The notes below the pieces were generated by a model. That model was not told the origin of the DNA. It worked only from the letters and a program-made list of their open reading frames with translations, and did no database searches. A stretch of DNA of 64,000 nucleotides from Prosapia bicincta (taxonomy: Eukaryota > Arthropoda > Insecta > Hemiptera > Cercopidae): NCBI GenBank assembly GCA_036971475.1, contig JBAIZL010000001.1, positions 280,391,925 to 280,455,924 on the forward strand, in the 5' to 3' direction. Positions 34,289-45,120 of the stretch are shown piece by piece. Both the position numbers and the translations under genes were made by a program. How positions within the stretch are numbered: position 1 is the first letter of the stretch; each line of letters opens with the position of its first letter.

Positions 34289-35297
34289 ACGATGAATAGA
34301 GTAACGAAAAAAAAGATAAATCCATAGTTAATCATCCTACTTCAAAAATAAATTTTTTTCACCTATTTTAGTAAAAATAATTCCTATAATAGGCTTTTCA
34401 GATTTTAAATCAAACGACAGGTTAAAGGCTTTTATGGTTTTGACGTAAATGTAAATCATTGGAAGGATAAAGGCAGCCTAATACGTATGATCTGTACTAA
34501 CGGTGTTGAACTTCTTTCATAGAATAGGCTATATGAAGTAGCTCATCATTGGCTACACCCGACACACCCTATATATTTGAGATAGTCCTATTTTATGCAC
34601 TGTTTGTACTGTCTCCAAACGAGTATGTGTTAATAATAAACCATAATTTAATAACAAAATGTTAAATAGATTACAATTTTAGACAAAAAATAATATTCAA
34701 ATTAAAGCTTCAACTAAATTAGGGATTTTATTGGATTTCATCTTCATTTGAGCTTCTAGTTTTACACTAAAACACTGGAACATATATCATTATGTTACAC
34801 TTACCTATAATAGAACATACGTTTTTCATTATAGAGAACACATCTCAAGAATCGGCCGTCCTCAATAAGCAAAACGGTAAGTGCTACTATAGGCAAGTAT
34901 AACATATCAACATATGTTCAAGTGTTTTTAATGTAAACTAAGTGTATATTGGTCCTCTAGATCTAGGCGAAATAAAACGTTGCATTCCTTGGACTACGTA
35001 TCCTAAACCATCCTAATATGTAAAAGGATTAATTATGATAATAATTGAATATCTTAAATGTCTGCTATATTCATTATAAATAACTTGAATATGATATGTT
35101 TCTACCACACCTAGTATAGGCAATTCTTTAGATGTTAATACGTTGCGGAAAAGTTCCATTTATCATACAAAGTGCATGTATATTATTAGAAAGTGTATTG
35201 TTTAGTAGAATAATAGGGGAATGTTAGACTGTTTCAAATGCATATCTTGCCAATTATCATTTCCATGTACAAATATATTGAATACGTAATAACATAA
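34284..35297. other. AT-rich intergenic DNA
   Basis: No gene or repeat recognised. Confidence 0.45.
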
Positions 35298-35554
35298 TTT
35301 GCTCGAAAATATTTAGATAATTCCTTTGTTTTACAATCGGTTATTAGTGACCAATTTAACAATTTCAAGACGATCGTTAACATGCTTACACAAAATGTGG
35401 GACTCGGGATTAATACCAGAGTAGAACAATTTATCAATGACAAAGGACAAAGCAGAAGGAATAAAAATGAAGAAACTTCTCGCACGATTAATGTAATATT
35501 TTCTTTGCTGCTTCTGTCGCCGTTATTATTTCATTGTGTAACACGTTTTTATTA
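35298..35554 (+). CDS. Coding-like open frame without recognised homology
   Basis: The plus frame is open for about 83 codons. It includes DNSFVLQSVISDQFNNFKTI and then LTQNVGLGINTRVEQFINDK before a hydrophobic end and stop at 35554. The frame opens close to an AG after a short pyrimidine stretch, but there is no strong start codon at its beginning. The first 60 residues have normal protein composition, the end looks like translated intron. It could be an exon (a GTAATA donor lies after TRTI near 35495) or a retroelement fragment. The overlapping minus-strand frame is its shadow. Confidence 0.25.
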
Positions 35555-35596
35555 ACGACAATTATTCTGTTGAAATTGTCTGGATCCTAATATATA

Positions 35597-35745
35597 TATA
35601 AAGAACTAAGTCAAAATACAAATACAAGAATTATAATTGAATTTACAATTCAAAGCTTTTCGTTGTAATTATAATTCTTGTATTTGTATTTTGACTTAGT
35701 TCTTTATTAATACACAAGAATACATTTTGCGATATTTATATATAT
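35597..35745. mobile_element. Short inverted pair of Penelope-like ends
   Basis: AAAGAACTAAGTCAAAATAC and ACAAATACAAGAAT (from about 35600) are mirrored by ATTCTTGTATTTGT and ATTTTGACTTAGTTCTTT (to about 35706), around a core with CAAAGCTTTTCGTTG. The right side continues ACACAAGAATACATTTTGCG to a TA-rich end. The same outer words recur at 52467-52565. This is a minimal head-to-head pair in which most of the hammerhead-like region is deleted. Confidence 0.75.
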
Positions 35746-35827
35746 TATGTTTTCTTGTTTGATAATCTAAAACAACAAAAAAAATACAATAAAAAAATGC
35801 AAATATCAAAATTGTCTATAATGTAAA

Positions 35828-35900
35828 TGTAACGGCCAAAATCTTGCAATATTGTATTAATATAAATTAATACATATTCTTGTATTTGAATAACCTATGT

Positions 35901-35954
<54 letters not shown>

Positions 35955-35955
35955 T
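35828..35955 (+). mobile_element. Penelope-like 3' end followed by (TA)n
   Basis: ATTCTTGTATTTGAATAACC and TATGTTGTTTTA run directly into TA (35908-35952). The exact mirror (TAAACAACATAGGTTATTCA) leaves a TA tract at 57186, next to a recognised PLE gene end. This identifies the segment as a PLE 3' terminus. Confidence 0.65.
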
Positions 35956-36040
35956 ATATGGCGATATATATATTCTGTTAAATGTAACAATTCATATAGA
36001 TCGTTAAGAAGGGTTTGTTTCTCCCAATCCAGCATTTATA

Positions 36041-37210
36041 CTAGGGTAATTCATAAAATCAGGTTTATTATGCTATTGAGAAAGAATGCGTCGTGCCAGG
36101 AGAAATGTGGTAACACTGTTTTACTTATCAACTCCCCCTCTCTCTATCTCTACCACTCCTGCCTTACTACTTTTTTTAAGTGCAAAACGAATTTCACCTG
36201 TTGACATTTATCGTCAGTTAATCGAAGGTTATGAGGTAAAGTGTGTATCTGTTCAACATGTTCAAACAATGTAGAGAATACAGTGAAGGCCGCACGAAAA
36301 TTCATGATGATAACCGGAGCGGAAGGCTTTCAGTTTCAGACGGAATTATTGATAAATTTGAAAGAATATTTCTTTAGGATCGAAGGATCGCGATTAACGC
36401 ACTTGCTTTGCGTATTTCTGAGACTTCCAACACTACAATTCATATCATTTTAAACCAAAAATTAGGCTATTACAAAGTGTACACGCGGAGGGTATCGCGA
36501 ATGTTTGGAGAGAACCACAAACAGCAACGTGTCTAGCGTGACCAGCAGTTTTTGCAACAATTTAAAGACAACAAAGAAGAGGTCTTGGATTCCATTGTTA
36601 TAGGCGATGAAACATGGGCGTTCCACTTTACCCCCGAAACCAAGCAGCAATCACGTGAATGGCTTCACTAAACTTCACCGAAGCCGAAGAAATTTAAACA
36701 AATTTAGTCTGCTGGGAAAGTCATGACAACTGTCTTTTGAAACAGGAAGAACCTGGTTTTATTCGACTTTTTGCCTCACGAAACAACAGTTAACTCCGAC
36801 CGATATTGAGACACATTATGAAAACTGAGAATTGTCTCACACTAAACTCAAGAACTGCTGACAGATTTTGGCTGGAATGTTGTTCCCCACCCCTCTACAG
36901 TCTCGATCTAGCCCCAAGTGATTATCAATTATTCCCAAAATTAAAGGAAAACACTTGGGTGGCTTACGCTTTAGTACCAATGATGAAGTCAGGGAAGAGG
37001 TTACTCGATTCCTCAAAGGTTTGGCGGCAGAATTCTAAAACATGGAGATAGAACAGTTGTAGCATCGTTTTCAAACATTTTTAGACAGAGGCGTTGATTA
37101 TGTGTATAAATAGCATAAGTTTTAGCTTTAAAATGATGTATTGCATCAAGAACAAAAATAAAGCTGTCTATGCATAAAAATTATGGGAACTTTATTTTAT
37201 GAATAACTCT
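36041..37210 (+). mobile_element. mariner-family DNA transposon, internally deleted
   Basis: The ends carry diverged terminal inverted repeats: AGGGTAATTCATAAAATCAG at 36043 and, read from the right, AGAGTTATTCATAAAATAAA. Both are bordered by TA (36039-36040 and 37211-37212), the mariner target duplication. The length is about 1170 bp against roughly 1.3 kb for complete family members; the shortfall agrees with a deletion seen in the transposase. It inserted into AT-rich DNA next to a PLE-derived TA tract. Confidence 0.88.
36190..37118 (+). pseudogene. mariner transposase, dead
   Basis: The N-terminal helix-turn-helix region is readable (ISPVDIYRQLIEGYEV, then SEGRTKIHDDNRSGRLSVSD after a stop). 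The middle gives SIVIGDETWAFHFTPETKQQ, so the first catalytic Asp (GDETW, 36602-36616) is present. The third is also present in YSLDLAPSDYQLFPKLKE (about 36897-36950). The segment that normally holds the second Asp (DNARPH) is deleted between about 36815 and 36850. Several stops and at least one frameshift (after PKLKEN; the VGGLRFSTNDEV... phase follows) confirm loss of function. Intact members cut and paste DNA as dimers at the terminal repeats. Confidence 0.88.
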
Positions 37211-37212
37211 TA

Positions 37213-39335
37213 TATCATCACTGGTAGATAATATACGGAAGGTGAAATCCTTAAGGTAATTGAAACGTTCGGCACATTATAGCTTATATTATCTGATTAT
37301 GTTTCGAGTGTATCGGCATTTAGGAATGGGAAAGCTGCTTGGAATAAACAGACTTTTGCTCAAATAATCAAGAATATCCATTTATTATTGACACGTTTCT
37401 GCAATTAATCTGTCTACCTTTTCAAGTATTTGGTAATACATTAAAATAATCCTTAACCACTCGTTAGTATGTTGACGATATTCGGAAATGTTTCCAAATA
37501 CCAAGATATTGATAAATAATCGAAGTCTGTAAACGTTATGTCCAACCCAATCGCCTGCGATTTTTTATTTAGCATTATCTCACTCGTATGAATATTTTTA
37601 TAATAAAATAACGGTTATTTTACGACTAGTTAGAAAACGATATTTAAAAGCTATAATGTTTGTGCTAAGTTACAGAGTAAAAATACTTCGAGGACATTTT
37701 TCTACTAACTACGATGCCTCAAATGTTTTCAATAACAGCGAATATTTCTCTCAGTGTCAAACCCCCCACACCATTTTCACTTATTTTTATTTTTACTCGT
37801 TTAACGTATTTTAGGCCTTAAATCATAAAACACAGGAATTTAAAAACAATTTGAAGCCTATCCAAACATAAATCTTGTCATGCGACAGAGATTCTCTTTT
37901 GATTTTATTTATTTTTTTGTTTCAAAGGGATCATTCTGTTCTGAAGGCAATGTGTTTCTATATTAAATTTGCAAATCGCAGTTAGACGTAGGCCTCGCTG
38001 TGAATAGAGAGTTTCCCGGTAATAATACTTCTTCCATTTAATTCGAATTTGTTTTATTTATTAAAAGTGTAGCTATTTTTCATCATATTGTTAAAATATT
38101 GTTAAAACATAATCTGGATAATCTATGTTTAAATGGGGTCGCTGTGATCATCTTGATTTCACTGATTAATTCATAAAAATGTTTTTGAAGAATTTAGTTC
38201 TGTCTCTGTCTAATGATCTGTTGTTGTTGGTATATTGCATGATTTCTTCCTGTATGGTAGCATATTAACATTGTCAATGAAAAGAAAGTTTCGAAATGCG
38301 TCAGTGAAAAACTAACAGTTTTTACTTAGTTCTTCAAATAATTACTTATTATGTGATGAAAATATATTTTATTATTTTGTTTTTGCTCTACGGTTTGTTT
38401 GGTTATTATTTTTCTTATATTATTACGTATTTATTTAATTACCTTGCATTGTTAAAATATTTAACGATTTTATTTATGCAATTGTTTATTACTTAACGAT
38501 ATTTTCCTAGTTTTTATTTAACTTCTTTATTTATTTTAAATGTATTAATTGGTGCTTATTATTAAATTTCGTTGATATCAAGGAACTTCAGTTTATGCTA
38601 TAATTGGAGAATTATTCACCATTAGTGTTTCATTTGTGATTTAGATTTTATGATTGTGTTCCCCTTACCTTCACCTTTGAAATTCTCCTTTAAAGAGTGG
38701 TGCAACATTTCGTTAATATAGTGTTTCTCGTTCGTGGATATTTCTGTTCACAGTCATGCACATTCTGATGATTTCTAAAATGTTTAACTTTAATTTAATG
38801 GTGGTAGATAAATGCAACGGTTATCCTTGAATTGTGTGATACTGAAATCCTTATTCATTATATCTGTAAAAGCAAAGTAATTCTACACATTGGTTACATA
38901 TGTAGAGACTTGAAGGGAGTGTAAGATTTATAACTTGCATAAAGAATAAATACACTTGGACTATATTTCTTGAAGTTAATCACGTCTTGTATTATAGGTT
39001 TTTCTTCTCTTTTTAACATTAGGTCTACTATACCACTTATAATTCTGTAAAGACTTGAACGTATTTACATCATAGAACGTTATTTCTACAGGAGAGAGAG
39101 TTTAATACCGTAAAAAAAAAAATCCGTGGTCCGTTGTAGTTCTAGCTAAAAACATACTTTTTGAAATAAAATATGTTTCAATATTCTGATTTTTTTTATA
39201 ATCGACGTTATGTCCATAAACAGGCTCATAGCCTCTGACAGGTACTTTTGGTCATCTATATACAAAACACGGCTTTCAACTTTTTTAAAAACAGTTTAGT
39301 ATATTTTAGAATTTATTAGGGCTTGCCGATCACTG
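37213..39335. other. Intergenic, nothing recognised
   Basis: About 2.1 kb of AT-rich DNA with no classifiable repeat, RNA gene or coding-like frame. Confidence 0.45.
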
Positions 39336-39527
39336 GTTCAGTTCAGTCCACTCAGCTCAGCTCAGTGTAGTCAGCTCGTTCCGGCAGTTTTCCCACAATT
39401 TGAGTCCTTTCGTAAGGGTAACTTTTGAGTTAAGTCGTAAAGTTTGAGGGACAACCTCCAGTAGACGACCGACACTGTCAATCTTCACATGTAAATTCTT
39501 TTTGTCAGCTTTTCTGTTTGTGCGATT

Positions 39528-39626
39528 ATGAATTCCAGCAGTAGTGACGAAGAAACGGCTGTAATAGCAATGCCACTGGCTGCAGAAGAGGATGATCAAG
39601 TATCAAGGAAAAAAACAAAAATATAG
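39528..39626 (+). pseudogene. Harbinger transposase N-terminus (32 codons)
   Basis: The frame reads MNSSSSDEETAVIAMPLAAE, then an acidic EDDQ and a basic RKKTK tail before a stop. This acidic Ser-rich start followed by a basic cluster is the usual beginning of PIF/Harbinger nucleases, ahead of the WVHP-type motif. Here the frame ends at the deletion junction. The catalytic DDE domain is absent. Confidence 0.6.
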
Positions 39627-39648
39627 GTGCGCAGTAATAATACCTCAC

Positions 39649-39765
39649 GGGATAGTCAGGGAGAGTATCCTCTTTCATTGTAATATTATAGTAATCCTTA
39701 TGTGACAGGTCGTACAGCATTGGATATGCCTCTACTGCTAAAATAAGTCGTTCATCAAAACTGAT
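39649..39765 (-). pseudogene. MADF-domain exon of a Harbinger accessory protein
   Basis: A 39-codon minus-strand frame reads ISFDERLILAVEAYPMLYDL and then SHKDYYNITMKEDTLPDYP. It matches the start of the MADF fold (FDE.LI..V..YP.LYD...KDY.N). It is bounded by a good acceptor (pyrimidine-rich stretch then AAG before 39765) and a donor-like GTGAGG (39648-39643). MADF/Myb-like proteins of Harbinger elements bind the terminal DNA and help bring the transposase to it. The conserved W of the following helix is not present, probably lost with the deletion. Confidence 0.65.
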
Positions 39766-39965
39766 CTTAAAAATAAATAAATCAACAATCCAATAATCAC
39801 AGCACTTCGAACATGTGTCAGCCGCCCAGGTTCAGTTGCACAAGGCTACTGAGTATCTGTACTCTGCGCATGCGCCGCGTCTCAGTCCGTCAGTCGCTTC
39901 CGCACAAATCGCTCGCCGACCGAATAGTGACTGAGACGGACGGAGTGGACTGAACTGAATTGACG

Positions 39966-40410
39966 GAACGGATTCTGTGTGCTGCTCTACATTTGATTAC
40001 ATTGTTTTCGAATTTTGTAATTCAGCGACTGAGCTGAACGAAAGATATTCCTAAGTTTAACTTTATTTTAAAACATATCTGAACGTTACAAACTTTCAAA
40101 CGTTACTTGTATCGTAACAACATACATTCCAAGTTTACTACTGAAAACATTATGATTCATGGTGTGAAAAGTTTTACAAGTTAATTAAAATCTGGAACAT
40201 GAAACTTTCAAACTTTATTTAGAAAAATTACATTTGTGGCAAAACTGTAAATTTTCTCTATGTTTCCTATTTTATTGACATTGTTTCTCAAGTAAAATAT
40301 ATGAGAAGCTGCTGTTAGAAACCAAAGCAACCTATTTTAATAACTATAAATTCTATTTACCTGCTTTATTATCATTACAGAATCGTATGAGTTGTTTAAT
40401 CTATTCCAAC
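39966..40410. other. Spacer after the Harbinger element
   Basis: AT-rich; no gene recognised. The first 80 bases may still belong to the transposon terminus. Confidence 0.4.
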
Positions 40411-40438
40411 ACTGTTTCGCTGAACGCATCTTCATCAG
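40411..40438 (-). other. Hammerhead-like motif (CTGATGA...GAAA), second PLE lineage
   Basis: On the minus strand CTGATGAAGATGCGTTCAGC is followed directly by GAAACAGT. This is the standard CTGATGA/GAAA arrangement seen in many animal Penelope-like terminal regions. It differs in loop and flank from the GAAAAGCTTT family elsewhere in the window, so it probably derives from another PLE lineage. No PLE protein remains beside it; a TA tract begins 240 bases downstream. Confidence 0.45.
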
Positions 40439-40679
40439 ATACTAAGTATAACAGATTAATGATTTATACTGTAAGTATAATCATTATATATGATCACGTG
40501 ACGATATCGAATGAGTGAGACTTATTACCTGTTCATTTAGAGAGTTGTTCAAACTGGTTGTTATAATTCGAGACTATGAAATTAGAAGCAGAGGTAGTCC
40601 AGTACATAATTATAATTTTATTTCTAGTACATAAACGAAGTAATAAATTATTTAGTCTCGATTCTTTAGTACGAGAAGA
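40439..40679. other. Spacer
   Basis: No gene or repeat recognised. Confidence 0.4.
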
Positions 40680-40693
40680 ATATATATATATAT

Positions 40694-40791
<98 letters not shown>

Positions 40792-40820
40792 GTGTTCGAG
40801 TGTGTGTGTGTGTGAGTGTG

Positions 40821-40903
<83 letters not shown>

Positions 40904-40980
40904 GTGTGTGTGTGTGTGTGTGACAAAGAAAAAAAAAGTGTGAGAAAGAGGGGGAGAGAAAGAGAGAGTGTGTGTGTGTG
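40680..40980. repeat. Compound microsatellite (TA)n-(GT)n with GA-rich end
   Basis: TA (40680-40782), TATG transition, then GT (about 40800-40922) with a few GA and TTA interruptions, an AG-rich stretch and a final GT run (40967-40981). Confidence 0.98.
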
Positions 40981-42104
40981 TGGAATTTGTAGATGACGAC
41001 TTTGAAGAGACGTTATTTTAGAGGATGTCCTAACAAGAGGTTGTTTTAGATTAACAACCATTTCAACAACAAGAACATTTACAAAACATTGCTCACGACA
41101 TTTATTATGAATATATGGTTGTAAGGTTTCGCGATCATTGGTTTGTAAGTGTTATTATTGAAATGTTTTATTTTTACTTACACATACATTGAGCTACATA
41201 ATAAGTATTACATAATTTATTCATCTCACAAGTGATAATATGATATTAATAAAAACAATGAGAAATCGTTTTTACTTTCGTTTAGTAGTACATTTAGTAA
41301 TAACTATTGATGCAAAAATCATAATACAGACTAAATAATTCCATGACTTTATCGATATTTAAAATTTTTGTCAAATAAATTCGATAAAAAGTTTATAAAT
41401 TAAATATTTGTATGACGGGCAACATAAGTGGTTAACCTTAAGTGGCTAATCAGGCGATTGCGAATTCTAACGATTCTAAAATGTTTTAGGATTAGTTTGA
41501 TACTTTCCTTTTGTAATGGCTTTTAATTACGAAACGTTTGAGCCACTTCTTATGAATACCATCCATGTCACATTTTATTTTAGATTTTGTTTTTTCACCA
41601 TTAATGATGAACTTACTCATGGAAAGTAAATTAGTTTTTGAAGCCGATTACTGAAAGTAAAAAGTGATCATTTTTAATTGTATCTTTTAATTTTAAATTT
41701 TAATATAAAACATTGCCAATTATATATCTTGGACATCAGTTCAAACTAATACCATTTATTTGTTTTATCTGTTGTTGAGACAGACTATAACTCTAAACTT
41801 CGCTCATAACTCAAGCATCGCTATCTATTGCCAAGGTAAGTAACGTTTTAGATATATGTAGCATGATATATCCAGTGTCAGAAATATTCGGACAAAATGA
41901 TAGTCTAGATATATAAAGAATACTTTGTTGCTAACCCAGATTACTACTTATATTTTATCATTAATCGGGTTAGTAAATTCAATATTTAGAACATTAGAAT
42001 CCGGCTAATACGCTCTCTTTAAAACGATTTCCCTCTTGTTACAATTTTTTTTATCAGACCCTAAATTTAGCATAAAAAACATTTTTACACAAATACAAAT
42101 TTTC
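40981..42104. other. AT-rich intergenic DNA
   Basis: No gene recognised. A consensus splice donor (CCAAG|GTAAGT, near 41834) stands alone without a coding frame before it. Confidence 0.4.
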
Positions 42105-43310
42105 TCGGATAACACGCTTTGAAACCCATAATACGCTTTAAATCTTACTTGATACGCTTTGAATCCCGCTTAATACGCTTTGAATCCCACTTAATACACT
42201 TTGAATCCCGTTAAATAGGTTTTGAATCCCACTTAATACGCTTTTAACGCCGCCTAATATGCTTTGGACTTCGTTTAGTAGTCTTTGAGTTTCACTTAAT
42301 AAGCTTTGTATCCCGCTTAAACGCTTTGAATCTCACTAATACGCTTTGAGTCCTATTTAATATGCCTTGAATCTTATTTAATACACTCTGGATCCAGTTC
42401 AATACTTTTTGAATCCCCCCTTAACGAACCACGCCTAATACGCTTTGAAGCCCACGTAATACGCTTTGAGTCCCACTTAATAAGCTTTGAATTTCACTTA
42501 ATATGCTTTTAAACTCATCTAATACGCTTTGAATCCCACTTAATACGCTTTGAATCCCACCTAATACGCTTGTAATCCCGTTTAGTGTATCCCGCTTAGT
42601 AAGCTTTTGTTCCGTTTAATATCCTTTGAATCCCACCTAACACGCATTTATTCCCGCTTAACACACTTTGAATCCTACTTGATACACATTGAGTTCCGTT
42701 TAATATGTTTTTAATCAACCTTAATAGGCTTTGAATGCTGCTTAATACACATTGAATCCTGTATAAAACGTTTTGAATCCTACATAATACGCATTTATTC
42801 CCGCTTAATACACTTTGAATCCTACTTTATACATATTGAATTCCGTTTAATATGTTTTTAATCAACCTTATTAGGCTTTGAATCCTGTATAAAACGTTTT
42901 GAATCCCACATAGTACGCATTTATTCCCGCTTAACACACTTTGAATCCTACTTTATACACATTGAATTCCGTTTAATATGTTTTTAATCAACCTTATTAG
43001 GCTTTGAATCCTGTATAAAACGTTTTGAATCCCACATAATACGCATTTATTCCCGCTTAACACACTTTGAATCCTACTTTATACACATTGAATTCCGTTT
43101 AATATGTTTTTAATCAACCTTATTAGGCTTTGAATCCTGTATAAAACGTTTTGAATCCCACATAATACGCATTTATTCCCGCTTAACACACTTTGAATCC
43201 TACTTTATACATATTGAATTCCGTTTAATATGTTTTTAATCAACCTTATTAGGCTTTGAATCCTGTATAAAACGTTTTGAATCCCACTTAATACGCTTTC
43301 TTTTGTCGCA
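42105..43310. repeat. Satellite with 21-bp monomers and a 126-bp higher-order repeat
   Basis: Monomers follow the pattern TAATACGCTTTGAATCCCRC TT. To about 42640 they are independently diverged. From there GCATTTATTCCCGCTTA recurs at 42644, 42791, 42917, 43043 and 43169. The last steps are exactly 126 (six monomers) and the first is 147 (seven). Copies of the 126-bp unit are almost identical, so the right half was recently amplified as six-monomer blocks. Confidence 0.95.
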
Positions 43311-43859
43311 ACGATTTTCTCAACTAATGTCGAAAATTTTAAGGCGAAGCAATACAAGTAAAATAGCATTACGATAGCTTTACTAAGCTCAGCAGTTACG
43401 GTACTGTATAACATATCTATGGATATGAAAAATACATTCATTAAGGAATCCAATAGCAAACAATAGAACGTTAATAAAGACGGTCTAAAGTGATTCAGCA
43501 AGGAGCCGACATCAATCTTATAGTGCCCCTAGTTTACACTACATAGGGTGGCATCAGGACGTTTCTGTTTGCTTCGAAATAAATTCTATCCTTGTTGCAT
43601 CTCCTTCTTCCTACTTTCCCCCGTTTCTATCATACAAAATCTGAAGCCAGTTTATTTGAGAATATTCAGTATATTGGAGATTTTGTGCAGCAACTACGTA
43701 ACTGTATGTGCGATAGGATTATTTATTATTACAGTGTGAATTCACTGTCAAGCATAGATTGGTGTGTTTACTTAGTCTTATAGGATGAGTGGGATAAAAA
43801 TAAATGCGTAACCGTTGATGATAGACTGAAAATTTTGAAGTGTCGACGAAAATTCACAT
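43311..43859. other. Spacer between the satellite and a Tigger relic
   Basis: Composition becomes more balanced from 43500. This part may contain the 5' end of the transposon that follows, but no inverted terminus pairing with the right side could be matched. Confidence 0.4.
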
Positions 43860-45120
43860 ATAAAAAATCAAAAGCAAAACTTGACCTATCTGAATATTCC
43901 GAGTTCCAAATTAGGAAGAGTTTTAAAGAGATAAAGGAATTACAAGAAAAAACAATACAAGGTTAAACAAAAAGAAATAAAACAAAGACTGGGACGTATG
44001 AAGAATTGGTAAAGGTTTCGTTACAATGGTTTTATCAAGCCCTTAGCTTACGTCTGTTTATGAATCTGACTTTGCTAGCCGAAAAATTCCGAAAGAACTG
44101 TAACTTAATAATTTTACTGGGTCCATTGGATGGCTAGGCTTTTCCTGGTCTTTATTGTCGTCTGGTCAGTGGTAAAGCAGAGTCAGTAAATGCGAAGGAT
44201 GTCTCTTCGTAGAAAGAACCGTGATACTACAGTTCCTAAAGGATTTCTGTTTTACCGTGTGATGTTTTTAATGCTGAAGAATCTGGCTTTAAAAACTTAT
44301 GCCAATCAAGTCGCGTGTTTATAAGAGGGTGGAGAGTTAATTAAAGAGTGATGTTTAGAAGTAGTGTGCGACAATGTAGATGATTCGAAAAAACTTGAAT
44401 TGTTTTTCGAAGGAAAGTCGAAGTAAGCGCAATGTTTCAAGAACATTCGCATGACGCCGTGCTCGTTACAATGCGATTACCCTCCACAGCTTCGTGCATG
44501 GATTACAGGAGAGCAATTTGTTTTGTGGGTAGAACACTTCAATACGGTTTTTCAAAGAAAGAATCGATAAATAAATTCTTCTACCTAATGATAATTGCCC
44601 AGTTTATCAGAAAAATATTGAAATTATCAACATAGAAATTACTTTATACTCCCGGCACAAGCAAGCCTCAACACACTCTCCAGGGGATAATAAATGTTTT
44701 AAGGCAGCATAACAGTAAGCGACTAGTGCAATGATACCCATGTACCATGGAATAAGCAAATCATCAAGATCCTGGATACATTTTGGATGATATTAATTAT
44801 ATTGCTATGCCATGGAATGAAGTCCGTCTTGAGATCATTAAAACGGTTTCATAAAAGCGATTGTCAAATGGTCTTAGTGTAAACTGAACTGACATTAGAA
44901 TGTACCGATAACATGGTTGAAGCATTTATGTTTGGTGACTCTTTCGACTATCTATCTGGTAACGATAATATTGCGATTTGTAAGACAAGAACAGTATAGG
45001 AAATACGTTTCTTCAATAGCTTCCCCTACAAATGAGGATAGTGAGGATGATAATGATCAAGAATTCGAAACTCTCCCGCTAGTAACGCCTGGTGTAGGAT
45101 TTAGTGGACTGGCGATGTGA
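43860..45120 (+). pseudogene. Tigger/jerky-type (pogo superfamily) transposase relic
   Basis: Fragments in all three plus frames follow the family order. TYEELVKVSLQWFYQA is the second DNA-binding (CENP-B-like) helix, and NFTGSIGWLGFSW stands for the F.AS.GWL.RF block. VFNAEESGFKNLCQ replaces NADETGLFWK, so the usual Asp is Glu. AWITGEQFVLWVEHFNTVF, LQGIINVLRQHNSKRLVQ and LDDINYIAMPWNEVRLEIIK are the later DDE-domain and C-terminal blocks. An acidic tail (NEDSEDDNDQEFETLP) closes at 45120. Stops and frameshifts make it non-functional. Intact relatives are cut-and-paste transposases with TA targets; several have been adopted as host proteins. Confidence 0.8.

Larger units (their letters stand above)
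39339..39965. mobile_element. PIF/Harbinger DNA transposon, internally deleted
   Basis: GGTTCAGTTCAGTCCACTC (from about 39339) is mirrored by GAGTGGACTGAACTGAATT (about 39945-39963), forming terminal inverted repeats. The left repeat continues with AGCTCAGCTCAGT. Between them are the start of a plus-strand transposase-like gene and a minus-strand exon with MADF-domain sequence, the divergent two-gene layout typical of PIF/Harbinger elements. Most of both genes is missing, so this is a non-autonomous deletion derivative. Further related TTCAG..CTGAGC words to 40040 leave the exact right end uncertain. Confidence 0.7.

Noticed and set aside
41810..41845. Consensus splice donor as evidence of a gene
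   Set aside because: GCCAAGGTAAGT is a perfect donor, but no coding-like frame precedes it and no acceptor follows nearby.
42105..43310. CRISPR-like array (short repeats of about 21 bp)
   Set aside because: Repeats are contiguous monomers without unique spacers in a eukaryotic context, so it is a satellite.
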